Origin: Denticeps clupeoides
Lineage: Eukaryota > Chordata > Actinopteri > Clupeiformes > Denticipitidae
Direction: 5' to 3'
Length of the DNA stretch: 64,000 bases
NCBI RefSeq assembly: GCF_900700375.1
Contig: NC_041717.1
Coordinates: 5,158,023 to 5,222,022 of the forward strand
Shown: one piece after another, positions 12,431-25,254 of the stretch
Layout of the letters: every line of letters begins with the position of its first letter
Numbering within the stretch: position 1 is the stretch's first letter
Program-made: the position numbers and the translations under genes
Notes under the pieces: model-generated
The model's input: only the letters and a program-made list of their open reading frames with translations
Databases searched by the model: none
Told to the model about the DNA's origin: nothing

Positions 12431-14388
12431 ATACCATTTGGTTTTGAGTAGCTGCTACTTGCTGAAAAGCACACATTAAGCAAACATTTTATGAATCACA
12501 TCTAGACGGCTTTTTGTGTGATTCCCCGACTACGGCATTAAACTGTTCAATAAACTGTAAGAAGCATGCAACAGTGCTACGTATCCTTAAGTATTACAGT
12601 GTTTAGTTTACAAAAGCAACGATCAAATATGAATTAAGCAGCTTAAAATAACCTACTGTCTGTACGGACTATATGCGTCCGGCCAAAGCACTTTGTGCAA
12701 CCCAAATATTGTTCCCTACTGCAAACATTAATCCGGTGTATAATAGTTCCGCCTTGGAGTCACGCTGGATCGGTAAAGACCCCTATCCCAGGTAATTAAA
12801 TATGAAACAAAAACTAAATTTGATAATCGGAGGGTTAAAGTGAAATACTTTTATTTGTTTAAAATTACTAGCTGCGGTCTGAAATAAAATAAAAAATCAA
12901 TCAATCAATAAATAAATTACAAAAATTCCGCGGCATTTTTCCTCCAAGCTTAATGTTGATCTACCTTAATGCCATGTATTGTAATTAGGATAAGTGAAAT
13001 ACCTTCTCTACACTTTTGTCTAAATATCACTAAGAAAGTGAAATTCACACTGGCAATTAAACACATGACCTGAGAAGAGGTTTGCTTGGAAAGATCTTCT
13101 GAAACCATGTAAATACATCTATAAACTGAGGTGGCAGGAGTAACCTTTCAGGAGAGCAAACTCAGAACAAATGACATAGACTGACACAAACAGACTGCTT
13201 CTGTTCTCCGTGTTTAAATCATTTGTTTTTTGTAATATTAAGAACTCTTTCTACATTTGTCAGTACAAAGAGTTGGGAGTTTTTTTTTTTTAGCATACTT
13301 CAAAGTATCCCCAAAATGCCACCTACATCAATTTTTTTCTCATCCTATTGCACTCAGCCAATATAAAACAAAAAAAAGTTGTTTGGTAGTGACGTCCTGT
13401 TCACCATGTGTCTTGTCAGCTGATTTTCTCAGAAGATACTATGACATCCTGTTAAAAGCAGTGTCAAAAGGCAACATCAAAACCAGTGACCAAGCTACTT
13501 ATACCTCCACATAGCCACACCCACCCATATTGTTACACTCACAAACCTGACAAAAATAGCGAAGGTTACCATTCTTCTCTGTAGCTTAATAAATAAAGGG
13601 ATATCCTCTTACATACTTTACATTATCATTTAAATTAGACAGTTTATTTTAATGGATGTTTCATAATATGTTTTGTACTGTACATACTGAAAGTCTTTTT
13701 AAATAACAAAAACACACTAACAGATCAATTAAAACATCAGTAAAAACACTTTGCAATTTATTAAAAATGCAAAATATGCACAATACAATTTATGTGTTTA
13801 CATAACAAATGCTTCCTCTCAAGCTTTAAAATATTTAGGGCTGTTTAGTGAAGAGCTGTTTAGTTTAAAATTTTTAAAAACCCACATTACAAAAGAACGC
13901 AGGTATACTCTTAGCTAAAAGAAAACATACGTTCTGCAATTGTGCTAAGTTAACTATACAGGCAAAATACTCCATAAATATGTATTCTATACAACTGTAA
14001 AATAATATATTCTCACAGCATCATCAAGCCCATTTTGATGTGAAACACCAAGAAATCAGCATCACTTCCAATACTGTGACATCTCAGCCCAGTATAAACA
14101 GAGAAAAAGAAGCAGAGGGATGTAGGAGACATTTCACCACTTTCACTACTTTACACGAGGGCAAAACAAATTATACTTCAGAACAGATAAAATGTATGCC
14201 CTGTTGACAGTAAAGAGTTTTCTTTTTATGATAGAATTCTATGTGTAACCAAAGGTCACTTACTGTCCTCAGTATCAGTTTGATCATTTGGTTTCAGAGC
14301 AACAAAACAGTTTTTAACCAAAAACTACAATACTAAACGGAGATGGTGGGCAGATTGTGACATTGACGCAGGCCAACAGTCAAAGGTC
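12431..14388. other. gtf2h2 upstream flank and ocln 3' untranslated region
   Basis: No coding exon is supported. The part near 12660-12790 is the likely promoter side of gtf2h2. The stretch from about 13600 down to the ocln stop at 14389 is AT-rich and probably the ocln 3' untranslated region. The small open frame at 13257-13514 (+) shows no recognisable content. Confidence 0.5.
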
Positions 14389-17300
14389 TCAAGGCCTGTG
14401 GTCATAGTCACTGACCATCCTCTTCACGTGGTTCAGTTTAGCCTTCAGGGTTCTGCATCTTTTCTTTTTCATTTGGTGTTCTGATGACTGAAGACACATC
14501 AAGATTAGTCTGCTGCAAAAACATTTACTGTATCACATGACCCTTAATAAAGCACTGCATAAGTAAGCAGACCTTCTTGAGGTTCCTTAGCCTGTTGTAC
14601 TCATCCATAGCATCCTGATAACAGACAAGACGGGAATAATCATTTACACCCAAGTGCACAAGTTAAGAATCAGGATAATAAATTAACCATAAATGTGCCC
14701 TTGATTCAGAGATGAGGCCACAAAATAAATCTTGTAATTATCTTGTGTCAGATACAGTACCATGCAAAGTACAAACTAGTGAAAACAAAACCAATTTATC
14801 AGAGCTGCAAGCAATTAACAAAATGACAAAAAAAAAAAAAAAAAAAAAAAGCTTTTGCCCAGTACTGCCATTTTTACATTTGTCAGGTTTCTTACCAGAA
14901 ACTGTGGGCTGCCTTCCTTCAGCCTGTCCAGCTCCCTGTCCACCTCGGACAGTCCCAGGTTTACATCGTCCAGCTCCGCCAACAGACGCTTGTACTCCAT
15001 GTAGTCTCTGTCAAACTCATGCTTGTACTCAGACCTCTGCTGCTCATTTATAATTGGAGGGAACTCACTGGAGGGGACAAGCAAGCAATTTAGACAGGAA
15101 AGACAGACCATGTGCTCGTCTGTTAAGAGAAGTGTATTTAACATAAATACTGATCATGCCAACACAAGGCAGTATGCTACCATGAAGCAATACTGAACAA
15201 TAAATCAGTCCAAAAATAATATAACCCATCAAAACCTACATTAAATGTACATTCAAGCAAACTCCTTATTCCACATTTTATAAGATACACTAGAGCTCCA
15301 CTTTCATAGGTGAAACACTCACCTTTCCAAGTCTTCACTGTCCAACTCATCTCCAGAGTCCATTGTAGTGTCAGCATCCCTCGCCTTGCTCTTCAGAACA
15401 CCCAAAGAGCTTGTAAGATCAGAGTCACTGTGTAAATGGACATAGATTTACATTTTATTTCAGTTAGATGTATATTCTTATCTGAAGGGTTAGTGAAGGT
15501 ATAAAGACTACTTTGCAAGACAGTGATTCTGTTCTGGAAGGTCCGTATATATCAAAATAGGACAAATCCAATCCACAGTGCCTTCAATTCACCACACTCA
15601 CTATTAGTGTTTTAGAGTCTTGTTAAGGAAGGGTTGACAGGAGGTCCTTTAGGAAGACAACTGGTTTGGGCCATTAACCTAAACTGGTCTCAAGATTATC
15701 TCAATTTATTAAAATATTTGATCTTTGAATTTTTCAGATAATAAAATGTGCACAGTAGGCACCTTAAGTATTCAATTGTCTATTCAGACACCTTTCTTAG
15801 TATGTAAGACAAGCTCATCAGGTTCAAGTGACACGCAAACACAGAGTCAACATTTAAAAAATGCATTCTGAAAATTCCACACCTATTAAACAAACCTTCT
15901 AAAAGGGAGACAATGTGCCAGTTACAGACTAATACAAAATGCAACTTTAACATTAATTTCAGTGTGACTAGAGATGAGGGAACTTGCCATATTATACACT
16001 TTCAAGAGGCAAATGGCACACAACAGTCAGAAGGGTTCTACTCATAATTCCATTGGCTATGGGTTAAAATTCGCACATTTAACTAGACTCACAAGTAGGG
16101 AATAAAAGGTATCGACAGATGAATAGACTACGACCAATGGTAATGCTTTTTCTTGTTTGCCTATTATGTCACAGACCAAAACTGAAATTAGCTGGTGGCA
16201 TTAGTTGGTACAATGTTGAAGGAATTGGACAGCTTTAGCTCTCTGTACATTTTGTAGACGCTGTACACATTTTGCTAATGAGATGGTTATGGTGCTAGCT
16301 AAATGATTGCCTTACAGGTATTTGAAAAGCCTTGTTTTAGTCTTTATTTTCCCCTTTACATTTTTTTACAAGTATAGTTCAGCAAAACTATTTTGACAGC
16401 ACAGACCCGTCTCCTCTTTAACCTTCTCATCTTTCATGTAAGAGTCATATGTACTCTACTCTGGAGGTGTCCTTATGAATTAAAGTTGCATTCGTCTGCG
16501 TGCAAATTTAAACCAAAAATAATTGCCTAATTGCAATACAGAATTTCATTTCATGAATGATCTCCAATAGGAACCTCAGCGGAGTTGCTCACTGAGACCT
16601 GTCAGATCTTCTGGTCTGATGTTTAAATGTACCCTTCCCTGTTAGCCTCAGTAAAGTGTCCAAAAACTGAGGCTGAGTCAGTGTCTGGCTGTGTTCCGAC
16701 CTTAATTTCATGTTTTAGCCATGCCTGACTGAAGAAGAATACAGGTCTTTTTCGGGCCAACCACATCATTTGCCCCTATAAGGGGCAGGTAGTATAAGGG
16801 CAAAACATTACAAAAAAAGTCATTGCTCTTCTAGATGCCTTCTCTGTACCCCTCTATTTCATTTTCCTAGCATATTTTGCTTATCTTCATGTACAAAATG
16901 TACTGTATTAAGTGCCATATTTCAAAAATTCTTCATTGTTGTAGAGGTGGGTGTAATTTACTAAAACCTAATTTGTTCAGCTTCTTCAAATGTCAGCACT
17001 GTCTTTTGTACAAATCAGTCTGATCATAGCCACCGTTACACTGATCTGTAAAGAACACATTTCCCCCTCTGTGAGTTCCTGCATTAATTATGAACGCTTC
17101 CACTGAATTCATCATTTGCTAAAGCCAGCAAAGTGAATTTTTTTATGTTACATACCCGGGGAGGTACACAGATATGTTATGATCTGGTATTTGATCCAGG
17201 ACGTTTCTTGAGCCTCCAACTTGTTCATTGTAGTCATTTAAGAATGCCTCAGGCTCACCAGAAACACTTTTTACCTAAAACCAACATATGTGTGAGTTAA

Positions 17301-19244
17301 TGAAGCTGCAATTCATGCAAATGAACATTAGTAGCACTTGGTTAAGCTTTCTTGTATAAAATGTTAAACAGGATGGTTTTAAAACTTGTCTGGCAATGGC
17401 CTACATTTCACAACCACCACTCCTGTATGGTAAATAGTTTGAACACACACAAAGCGACTAAACACCCAGAAATTCTGGTGGAACAGGTCCTTCCACTCTA
17501 CCAACAGATACTAGCAGCAGATGCTATCATTCACCGGTTTCATCTATAGAATAAGAAACTGCAGTTTTTATTTCTTTCATTTTAATATGAGGAAATTAAG
17601 TCAGCTAAATGCATTATTGATAATGAGATCACTAGAGGTGGGGATTTGAACTTCTCTGATGTCTGAATGTTGCTATAGTGAAAGTGCTTCCACACCCAGA
17701 ACGTAGACCTTGGGACATGCCTTCTCTATTTGTTGAAACAGTCCTCAGCAAAAACATCTAGGGTCAGTTTCCCATTAATCAAAACTCTCTATTGGTCTAG
17801 GACTAGGATTAATCCGTGAATGGGAAAACTGACCCCTAATGTTTGCACCCGTACATCCTAAGACTAGAAATTGCAATTGTCCTATGGAATTTAACTGAAA
17901 AACCATCTTGCACGGGTTTTAATAGAATATAACAGCTCACTCACCCACTCTCCAACACCCTGCGGTCCAACGTCACTCAGCATTTTCACCTCCTCCCACA
18001 GCACACGATCTCTGCCATAACTGCGGATCTGATTGCGAGTCTTTGTTGCAAACACAATCAAGATAATGAAGGCCACTACCAACAGGAATCCCAAAACAAT
18101 CGCAATGGCCTGGTACAGAGGAAGAGAATATCAGGGAAACAGTCAATGAGCGATACGCACAATCACAGAGTTATTAGGAATCATTCATGGGTTCTGCAGA
18201 ACAGTGGACTCACCTCCTGAGGCTCGACCACACAGTAGTAGTACAGATACTGGTTGAGGAAGATGCCAGATGCTGCAGGTTGGCCCTGGAACTGGGCGCA
18301 AAGCTGCCGAATTTGACTGTACATCATGGAGCCAGAAGTCTGCGCCGTGGGGTTAACAGCCACCAGGTAAACAATGGTGGCAATGAGCATGAGAAAGCCC
18401 AGTATTGCGCTGATGATGATGGCGGCCAGGTAGAAGCTGGGTGAATGTGTGGCATTCTGACGTGACATCACAAGGATGAAGATGACCAGCACAGCGATGA
18501 AGGTGATGGCTGCTATTGCAATCATGAAGCCCTTTCCAGTCCTGGGATCCATGTACGTATCTCCATATCCATAGTAGCCACCACCCATTCCACCACCATA
18601 GCCTGTACCAGATCCCATGGAGCCATAACTCCCACCACCATATGTGCCACCATAGGAACCACCATAGCTGCCACCGTAGGCACCTCCATACCCACCCATT
18701 CCCATCCCCATCCCCCCCAACCCCATGGCACCCATATCATAGTCCCAAGCCAAAGTGGAGGCCACACAAGCAAACACAGCCACACACATAATGATGATGA
18801 TGATGCACATGATCTTGATTACGCCTGGTGGTGAGGTCCAACGGTAAAAGTGCAGGTAGTCCCTTTCATGATAGGTAGACCTGTGGGACCTGTGACTGTG
18901 GATGGTTGGGAAAAATATAATGTCAGTGAACTGCATCGTAATTGAAATAATCAAATGAATGTTTGGTTTCTTTTAATTTACGGCCAAAAGTTCTAATACT
19001 GATTAAACTTGAACATCTGTGAACCATTTAGAATGTTCCAGATTTCTACATAGCTATAACCAAACACACTCAGTTTAACCAAATTAAAATAAACTGACAA
19101 AATATAATACTTGGTCCATTGTGGAACACTTTTTCGGTATTAATCAAATCAAGTTGCTTTTAATGACATTCACCACAGGGTCATGACTTACTGTCGGCTG
19201 CTGCTGCCGTAGGGAGGCGGATTGCTGTGTTTACGAGTAGGCAT
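14389..19244 (-). CDS. ocln: Occludin, spliced, 8 coding exons seen
   Basis: Four-pass MARVEL-domain protein of epithelial and endothelial tight junctions. The first coding exon starts [18 protein letters not shown] (19194-19244). The big exon (about 18212-18895) carries transmembrane segment 1 ([19 protein letters not shown]), a Gly/Tyr-rich first extracellular loop (repeated YGG), segments 2 and 3, and the second loop with CAQFQGQ. The next (about 17936-18112) holds segment 4 ([19 protein letters not shown]). Cytoplasmic exons follow near 17157-17275 ([15 protein letters not shown]) and 15320-15428. The coiled-coil occludin/ELL domain is coded at 14896-15068 ([20 protein letters not shown]), 14573-14615 and 14389-14487, ending [13 protein letters not shown], stop 14389-14391. 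A likely 5' untranslated exon has its donor near 19690 (cgaggtgagt-like in reverse). Teleosts often have two occludin genes; I cannot say whether this is a or b. A large intron at about 15430-17150 shows nothing recognisable. Confidence 0.95.
14824..14851. repeat. Poly(A) homopolymer in an ocln intron
   Basis: A run of about 27 A residues lies in the ocln intron just downstream (in transcript sense) of the exon at 14896-15068. It reads as a T run in the transcript. No mobile element body flanks it that I can recognise. Confidence 0.8.
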
Positions 19245-19689
19245 GATGGAGGCTAAATGTTGGTCCTACTGGATTCTGTAGGAGGTAAACACACATCAGA
19301 TTTTCAAGGTTTCTGGAATCATTAACACCAACAAAGAGCAGATTTATTTTAATTTGTATTGTTTATAATAATTGAAATCTAGACCACAGTGGAACCAGGA
19401 AACTGAAGGAGAATGACAGATGACAAGGACACAATGAAATGTATTCTTACGGCAAAAATGCTTTTGAAAAACATTTGCAATTTAAAATATCGACTTATAT
19501 AATAAGTTGTGGCACTGTCTTATTTCTACGCTTATATCCCGCATATGGTCTATACTACTGTTCAGAAAATTAGCTCTTACGCGCAACCTATTCCAAAAAC
19601 GTATTTAAGGTATTAAAAAAACGACAAAATGTGTGAGTAAAGCCTGATAATACATATTGATATTAAAACAGAGAAGACAAAGCCACTCA

Positions 19690-19793
19690 CCGAGCTCTTC
19701 CCGCCGTCTGAGGAACAATCCACCGCGCATCCACTCGCCCCTCCGACGCGTATGTTAATCAGGCTGCGCTGGAGACGCACCTGCCCGCCTTCC
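19690..19793 (-). promoter_or_regulatory. Probable ocln first (untranslated) exon and core promoter
   Basis: In reverse sense the sequence gaagagctcggtgagt looks like the donor of an untranslated first exon, and ctacag near 19275 would be the matching acceptor ahead of the start-codon exon. The surrounding bases are CpG-rich, unlike the AT-rich introns. There is no obvious TATA box. The transcription start is inferred, not seen. Confidence 0.5.
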
Positions 19794-19997
19794 CGAAACT
19801 GTCCCCGCCCACCGGCACAGGTGGCCCGGCTCCGCCCACCTGCCCGAAACTGTCCCCGCCCACCGGCACAGGTGGCCCGGCTCCGCCCACCTGCCCGAAA
19901 CTGGCCCCGCCCTCCGGCGCAGGTGGCCCGGCTCCGCCCACCTGCCCGAAACTGTCCCCGCCCTCCTGCGCAGGTGGTCCGTCTCCGCCCACCTGCT
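19794..19997. repeat. 51-bp minisatellite, four copies, GC-box rich
   Basis: Four head-to-tail copies of a 51-bp unit (19794-19844, 19845-19895, 19896-19946, 19947-19997). Copies 1 and 2 look identical. Copies 3 and 4 differ by a few bases, mainly acc to tcc/tcct and aca to gcg in the middle. Each unit contains ccccgccc and ctccgccc, both close to the Sp1/KLF GC box in reverse. Because 51 is a multiple of three, both strands show an artificial 17-residue repeat in translation. I do not regard that as a protein. It sits directly upstream of the likely ocln first exon. Confidence 0.9.
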
Positions 19998-20997
19998 GAC
20001 TACCGAGAGCTGGTGTTTTCGAAAGACGCCATGGATACTTCTGCCCCTAGTGCGCCATTATGTGAGCGAGGATTCTTTCATGATCTCACCGGGAGCCCAG
20101 TCTTTTAAATATCGAAATTTAAAAGTCAAGCTTCAAATAAATACCGCATTTTCACATCCTTTACCGAGTGTGAAACTAGTAACTTGACACCAAAGGCGCA
20201 AGGTTGCAAAACCTGAACGTGTGGCCTGTAGGTTGAATTTCCGGTTGTGTTTTGGCCAGAAGTCAGTGCAATTTTTTGTATAGTAATAACAGATGGTAGT
20301 AGTTTATTTTAAAATATATAAAGGATAATAATAATGCTCTACCTTACATTTAGTATATCTAATTACTCTCTTTTCCTATTATTTACCATTTGCTTCTGAT
20401 ATCTTTTTAAAAAACTCTGGCCAACAACTTCTATATATTCAAAATAACAGTAAGCCACAAATACAATACATAAAACATTTAGATTTTTTTTTAAACAACT
20501 CTTTGTTGAAAAATAAAAAAACAGCGTATGGACATTTACACACTTTATGACACATGTACAGAGCAGTCAACAAATGAACAGATATGCCCTGAAATTATGA
20601 TTTCAATATGAATATCACATCACTGAAAATGTTCACCATGTTCCCTTCATCGTGCACATGTGCAGAATATTCCAGTGTGAAAAAACAAAGCACAAGAGCA
20701 TGCACTTAAAATGCATTTCAACAGTCAATAATAATAACCTACTAATAAAAAAAGTCATTTGACAACTGAGGTATAAATACAAATGTACAAAATCCAAGGC
20801 TCTGTAAAGCAATTCACAACTTAAAAATAAACCTAAATCTAATATTTTCTCTATTTAGCTCAAAATAAAATTCACAGCAAAAATAGGCAGTAAAAGGAGG
20901 ATTGACCCATCTATAAATTGGTCTAATAATAAGTGTTCTTTTTGGTCTCTCATCCAGAGTTCATACCTTTAATTGAGTCATTTATAATTATGTTGTT
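19998..20997. other. Gap between ocln promoter and marveld2 3' end
   Basis: The part from about 20150 to 20997 is AT-rich and probably marveld2 3' untranslated sequence, since marveld2 ends toward it. No coding exon or recognisable repeat was seen in this interval. Confidence 0.45.
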
Positions 20998-23550
20998 TTA
21001 GTTGTAATCGTCATCCCAATCCATGACTTTATTGTATTCTTGTATTTTTTGCTTGATGTGTGAGAGCTTGTTCTTCAAATATTCACATCTCTCCCGTTTC
21101 TCCATGACTGTAGGGTCCTACAACAACAAATGAAATGATAATTCAAACAAATGTCATTCTGTTATGAACTCACACGTGTCACACATTCCCACATGGCCAC
21201 TGTCTCAGCTGGAAAGGGTGTAAATAAAAAAGCGGAAATGAACACTTCCTAGCACAGATAAATAGATAACAGATAAACATGTGAAAGATTGGGGCAGCGG
21301 TGTCCTAGCTGGTACGGAAGCGGACTCCTAACCAAAGTTGTGGATTCAAATCCCTTGATCAAAGCACTGTCCCCACACACTGCTCCCCGGGAGCCTGTCA
21401 CAGCTGCCCACTGCTCACCAACAGTGATGGTTAAAAGCAGAGGACACATTTCGTTTGGTCACCATGTGCTGTGCATCACAATGACAAAGACAATCACTTG
21501 AATGAAGTGATCAATGAAGAAACACATTTCTAGGTGGGAACAGGTATTTACACCCTAAAAATGTCAATGTCAGAAGAACTAACCATCTTTTTCCGCTGGT
21601 AGTCCTGCAAAATGCTATTTATCCGTTCCTGCTCCTGGGGGAAAAGGGGGAAACAGAATAAAAGTCCCTTCAATGTCTAGAATCAATCTACGTGGAAATA
21701 AAACAGCAAAGAATATACAGACTGAATAATGAATACAAATATTAGTATCAGTACCATCTGGCTGGAAGGACGGGCAGGAAGGTTCTGTATCAGTTCATCC
21801 ATTTCCTCAAACTTCTTCACCATAGCCTGAACCTCTGCGTGCAGCTCCTTATATTCAGCATACTGATCATTAAAAACAGCCTTGTACTGGTCACGCTGTT
21901 CATCAGTACGGATTGTAGGATATTTCCTGGAAATGCAAAAGTACTCCTAAATGAATTAAATGTGAAAAAAAAAAAAAGGAACATTTACATAAACTGGTAC
22001 TAGTGGTCTGAACTCACGCAACATAATCTGCTATAACCACGGGCTTGGGTATGTGCCCTGCTGGGATGTGACCTCTCAGTATCTCAGGCTGCATCAGAGG
22101 GACTGACTGACTGTCCAGAGCTTCCGGCTCGGCGTTCAACGGAGCACAATTCACTGGTACAGACACGCTGGACCCAGGACCAGTCTAAGCAGAAGGAAAG
22201 TTCATACTTAGTTATTAATTGGACATATCTACTGTTCATTTTTCAAAAATGAAAATAGTCACATCAGTTACCAATCCAAATGGTAATGACGTTGCTGTCG
22301 TTTTCATCTGCAAAAACAATAAAAATGGACGTTTAATGTATTAAACGGTACAGGCACTGCACAGAACAGAAAATTTCTTGTTTAGGAGCCCTCACCTCCT
22401 GAGCAAGGCCCTCTCGACGCATCCGGGCCGCCTCATGCCTCCACATTTTCAGAGCCACTCCGGCACTCGCCATGTACACAAACAGGTTGAGGAAGAGGAA
22501 AATGATGGCGCCAGTCTGGCCTGCTTCAGTGCGGCAGAAGGCAGCGTTGGGGCCACTGTTGAATGCAGCATAGTAGCAAAGGCCGCCTCGTATGGTGTCT
22601 CTTACGTATATAATGCCCGCACCTAAATACAGCAGGCTCAGCACCATGTTAATCACGCTCTCGGTGATGGGCCACCAGCTGGAGTCAAGCAGGATGGTCC
22701 GGTAATACATGGTCATTCCCAAAACCACTAGGATGACAGTCGCCACCCAGACTAGGCCTACTACGACCAGGACGAAAGGGGTCTTGGGTCCTGAGTACTG
22801 GTAGCCTCCGTACATCCCTCCCATGGCACCCATGCCCCCATACACAGGCTGTGAATACCCGAACATGTTGAACCACTCGTTGTCCTTATGCACATACGCA
22901 CAGACGCAAGCAAACACCGCGGCTCCCAGCAGCAGCTCCACACAGCCCAGGATGCGCAGCAGCCCCGCCCAGGACTTCATGTAGGAGTAGCGCATGTGGT
23001 ACTCCTCCAAGCGCTCACTGTAGGTCATCGCCGTGCGGCCCGACACCGACTCCAGCGGCTCGCCCAGCAGCATGGCTTCACGCTCCTTCCTGGAGTTATA
23101 GCTGCCACCGGAGCCACCATAGGGGTCCAGGTAAGACTCGGGCACAGTGGGAGAAGACGCGCGAGAATGGGGAGGGGAGCAGGGCACCCCTTCCGTCGTG
23201 GTGTTCGCTGCGGGTGGAGGGGTTGGGAAGGATGAACGCTTGCTGGCCCTGAAGAAGTTCTTCACCGAGTCTGGAACAAAACGACGGATTGGCTTGATGT
23301 CCATGGCATGGTCGGGTTCGTGGTTATCCTCGAGGTCACTGGGGTAGAATTCAGGCCCCACCGGTGGGTTCTCTGGGAGAGGTGGGGGTGGAAGTGGTTC
23401 TGAGCCCAGCGACATCTCGGAGCCCCTGTAGTCCCCCAAAAAGTTGGGGGGCTCTTGGTCTCTTGCCAAAGACCCGAGGGGTACATGGTCATAGACTGGT
23501 GCGTCTCTGACCCGGTCAAAGCGGGCATTCGGCCCGTTCCAAGCAGACAT
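20998..23550 (-). CDS. marveld2: MARVEL domain-containing protein 2 (tricellulin), 6 coding exons seen
   Basis: Tight-junction protein that concentrates at tricellular contacts in known vertebrates. The large first coding exon (22396-23550) starts [18 protein letters not shown]. It codes a Pro/Ser-rich cytoplasmic N terminus with [11 protein letters not shown] and [14 protein letters not shown], then a four-segment MARVEL domain: [57 protein letters not shown] and [19 protein letters not shown]. Small exons follow near 22270-22310 and 22015-22185 ([18 protein letters not shown]). The occludin/ELL coiled-coil domain begins at 21750-21930 ([20 protein letters not shown]) and ends VMDWDDDYN with a stop at 20998-21000. 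Total length is near the roughly 560 residues of the family. The tandem placement beside ocln fits an old duplication of MARVEL-ELL genes, as in human. Confidence 0.95.
21289..21503 (+). repeat. SINE family A copy in a marveld2 intron
   Basis: Opens ggggcagcggtgtcctagct (worn A box) and continues through gattcaaatccc (B box), gcactgtccccacacactgc, ctgcccactgctcacca and aaagcagaggacacatt. It ends near caatcacttgaatga. The sequence between the B box and the body is shorter than in the copy at 59742. Confidence 0.85.
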
Positions 23551-23685
23551 GGGGATAAACCCTATTCCTCAGTCCTATAATAAAACCAGAAATAAGAATA
23601 AATGTTCAGGAATTGTGATTTGGATAAAGATGGAGAAGAATTCTAGATTTGTGGTGATGTTGCTGAGCACCATTCCTGAATGACC
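23551..23685. other. marveld2 5' untranslated sequence and intron
   Basis: In reverse sense a splice acceptor (ttttattatag) ends about 15 to 20 bases upstream of the marveld2 start codon, so the gene has at least one untranslated 5' exon farther right. Its likely site is the GC-rich stretch near 24500-24720. Confidence 0.5.
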
Positions 23686-23881
23686 ATTTACATTTACGGC
23701 ATTTATCAGACGCCTTTATCCAGAGTGACTTACAATCAGTAGTTACAGGGACAGTCCCCCCCCCTGGAGACACTCAGGGTTAAGTGTCTTGCTCAGGGAC
23801 ACAATGGTAGTAAGTGAGATTTGAACCTGGATCTTCTGGTTCATAGGCGAGTGTGTTACCCACTAGGCTACTACCACCCAA
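23686..23881 (-). repeat. SINE family B copy, near full length
   Basis: In reverse sense it opens with a tRNA-like head (gtagcctagtgggtaacaca A box, ggttcaaatctc B box), followed by a body containing gagcaagacacttaaccctg and agtcactctggataaaggc. It closes with the tail atgccgtaaatg. The best-preserved copy of this family in the window. Confidence 0.85.
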
Positions 23882-25246
23882 AAAAAAAAACCTCTCTCAG
23901 TCCTGGCAGCTCAAAGACAAATAAAAACAAGTATTTTTCCAAATAGTTTCACCAAGACAACACAATAGGAAATCTATTGACATTAACAAGTAAAAATTCT
24001 CTAGAGCTTAAGATATAGTAGTCATAGTAGTAGTATAGGAGTATAGTAGCAGGAAAAATATAACTATTTTCATGCCCATGCAAAAGAACTAATTAAGAGC
24101 ACAGAGTAGACTTTGGTAAAGATTTGGAGTTACGGGAGAGGTAGCAAGGTGCTACTAACACTACAAAAGGCATACTAACCTATATTTCTGATATACGGAA
24201 CCGTGCAGCGGGAGATTATTATTTTATTCTTATCATGAACACCGTGGTATTGAAGGCGACCTCACTTTCGGACAGAGAATCGTTTCCGGTCGGCGACCGT
24301 GCGTGTGTTGAAAAAAAAATGAGCGAAACCAAATGAAGAGACAAAAGCGATACTCGACTCGCCTGCTATACGTGCTTCATCTGGGATTCATTTTTATAAT
24401 CAACCTCTTCTGGGAGCTTTATTGAACTCGGCATGTATCATTGCATCTTTCTTTGTAAATAGAAAAATTAAAAAAACCCTAAATAAATATATAAATGCGA
24501 AATTCCGTACCGGTGGAAGGTGAGCAAACCTGTTCCCTTTCTTCCAGCGCCGCTCTGCTCTACGGCTCGCAGGTGAAGGGCTTGGCCGCCAGGTGAAGCC
24601 CCGCCCCCTCGGTGACGTAACGCCCTCCTCGTCCCGCAACGTGACAGCGGAGCCTTTCATTCCGAGTTCAGCTGCGAGTCGTGAGACCCTCCATCAAAAG
24701 GTCCTTTACGGAGCCGGTGAGAGTTCTGATAACGCTGACATTTGTTGGGGGAAAAAAGGTTTGAATCATCGTGTATTCGTTCAGACAGAAATTGCACTTC
24801 AGCGAAACAACTGAAGTAAAAAGCCAAAGTAGCTCCTGCTGCTTCACACGTAGAAACCACTGGGCAGCTTTAAGGTTCTAAATGTAATCGGTTGTAGTTT
24901 GCTTATGATTTTTTACAAAATAATCAAACAAAAGAAATGCTTCTCTTAAACAATATTAAAAGGAGCATAAAAACTGAAAAAGTCAATGCATTTCTTATTT
25001 TCTGAGTGCAATATGCAAAACATACAATAACGTAGCACCTCAATGCCATATAATGATGTACATGTGTACACTTGAGCTTGATCAACGCATATTCATATCA
25101 ACCGCATATTCTGAATAAATGTTCTTACTCTTCTTAGTAACCGGTTGCGGTTTTTAGGTTGAAATGTCAACGCAGCTTACTGTGTACAATAAAAACTTAC
25201 AATAAAACCTTTACTATTAAAGCCAGGTGCGGTAGATGTACTTTTA
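23882..25246. other. marveld2 upstream region with CpG-rich promoter candidate
   Basis: AT-rich to about 24200, then markedly CpG-rich around 24240-24310 and 24500-24720. The second stretch is the best candidate for the marveld2 promoter and untranslated first exon, since a minus-strand acceptor just before the marveld2 start demands an upstream exon. A donor could not be fixed with certainty. No protein gene is supported. Confidence 0.45.
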
Positions 25247-25254
25247 ATGATAAG

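Noticed and set aside
19794-19997. Repeat array considered as CRISPR-like
   Set aside because: Units are contiguous with no spacers and the genome is vertebrate.
19752-20108. A 118-residue plus-strand frame and its minus counterpart with a 17-residue repeat
   Set aside because: Produced by the 51-bp minisatellite being a multiple of three; no start context or homology.
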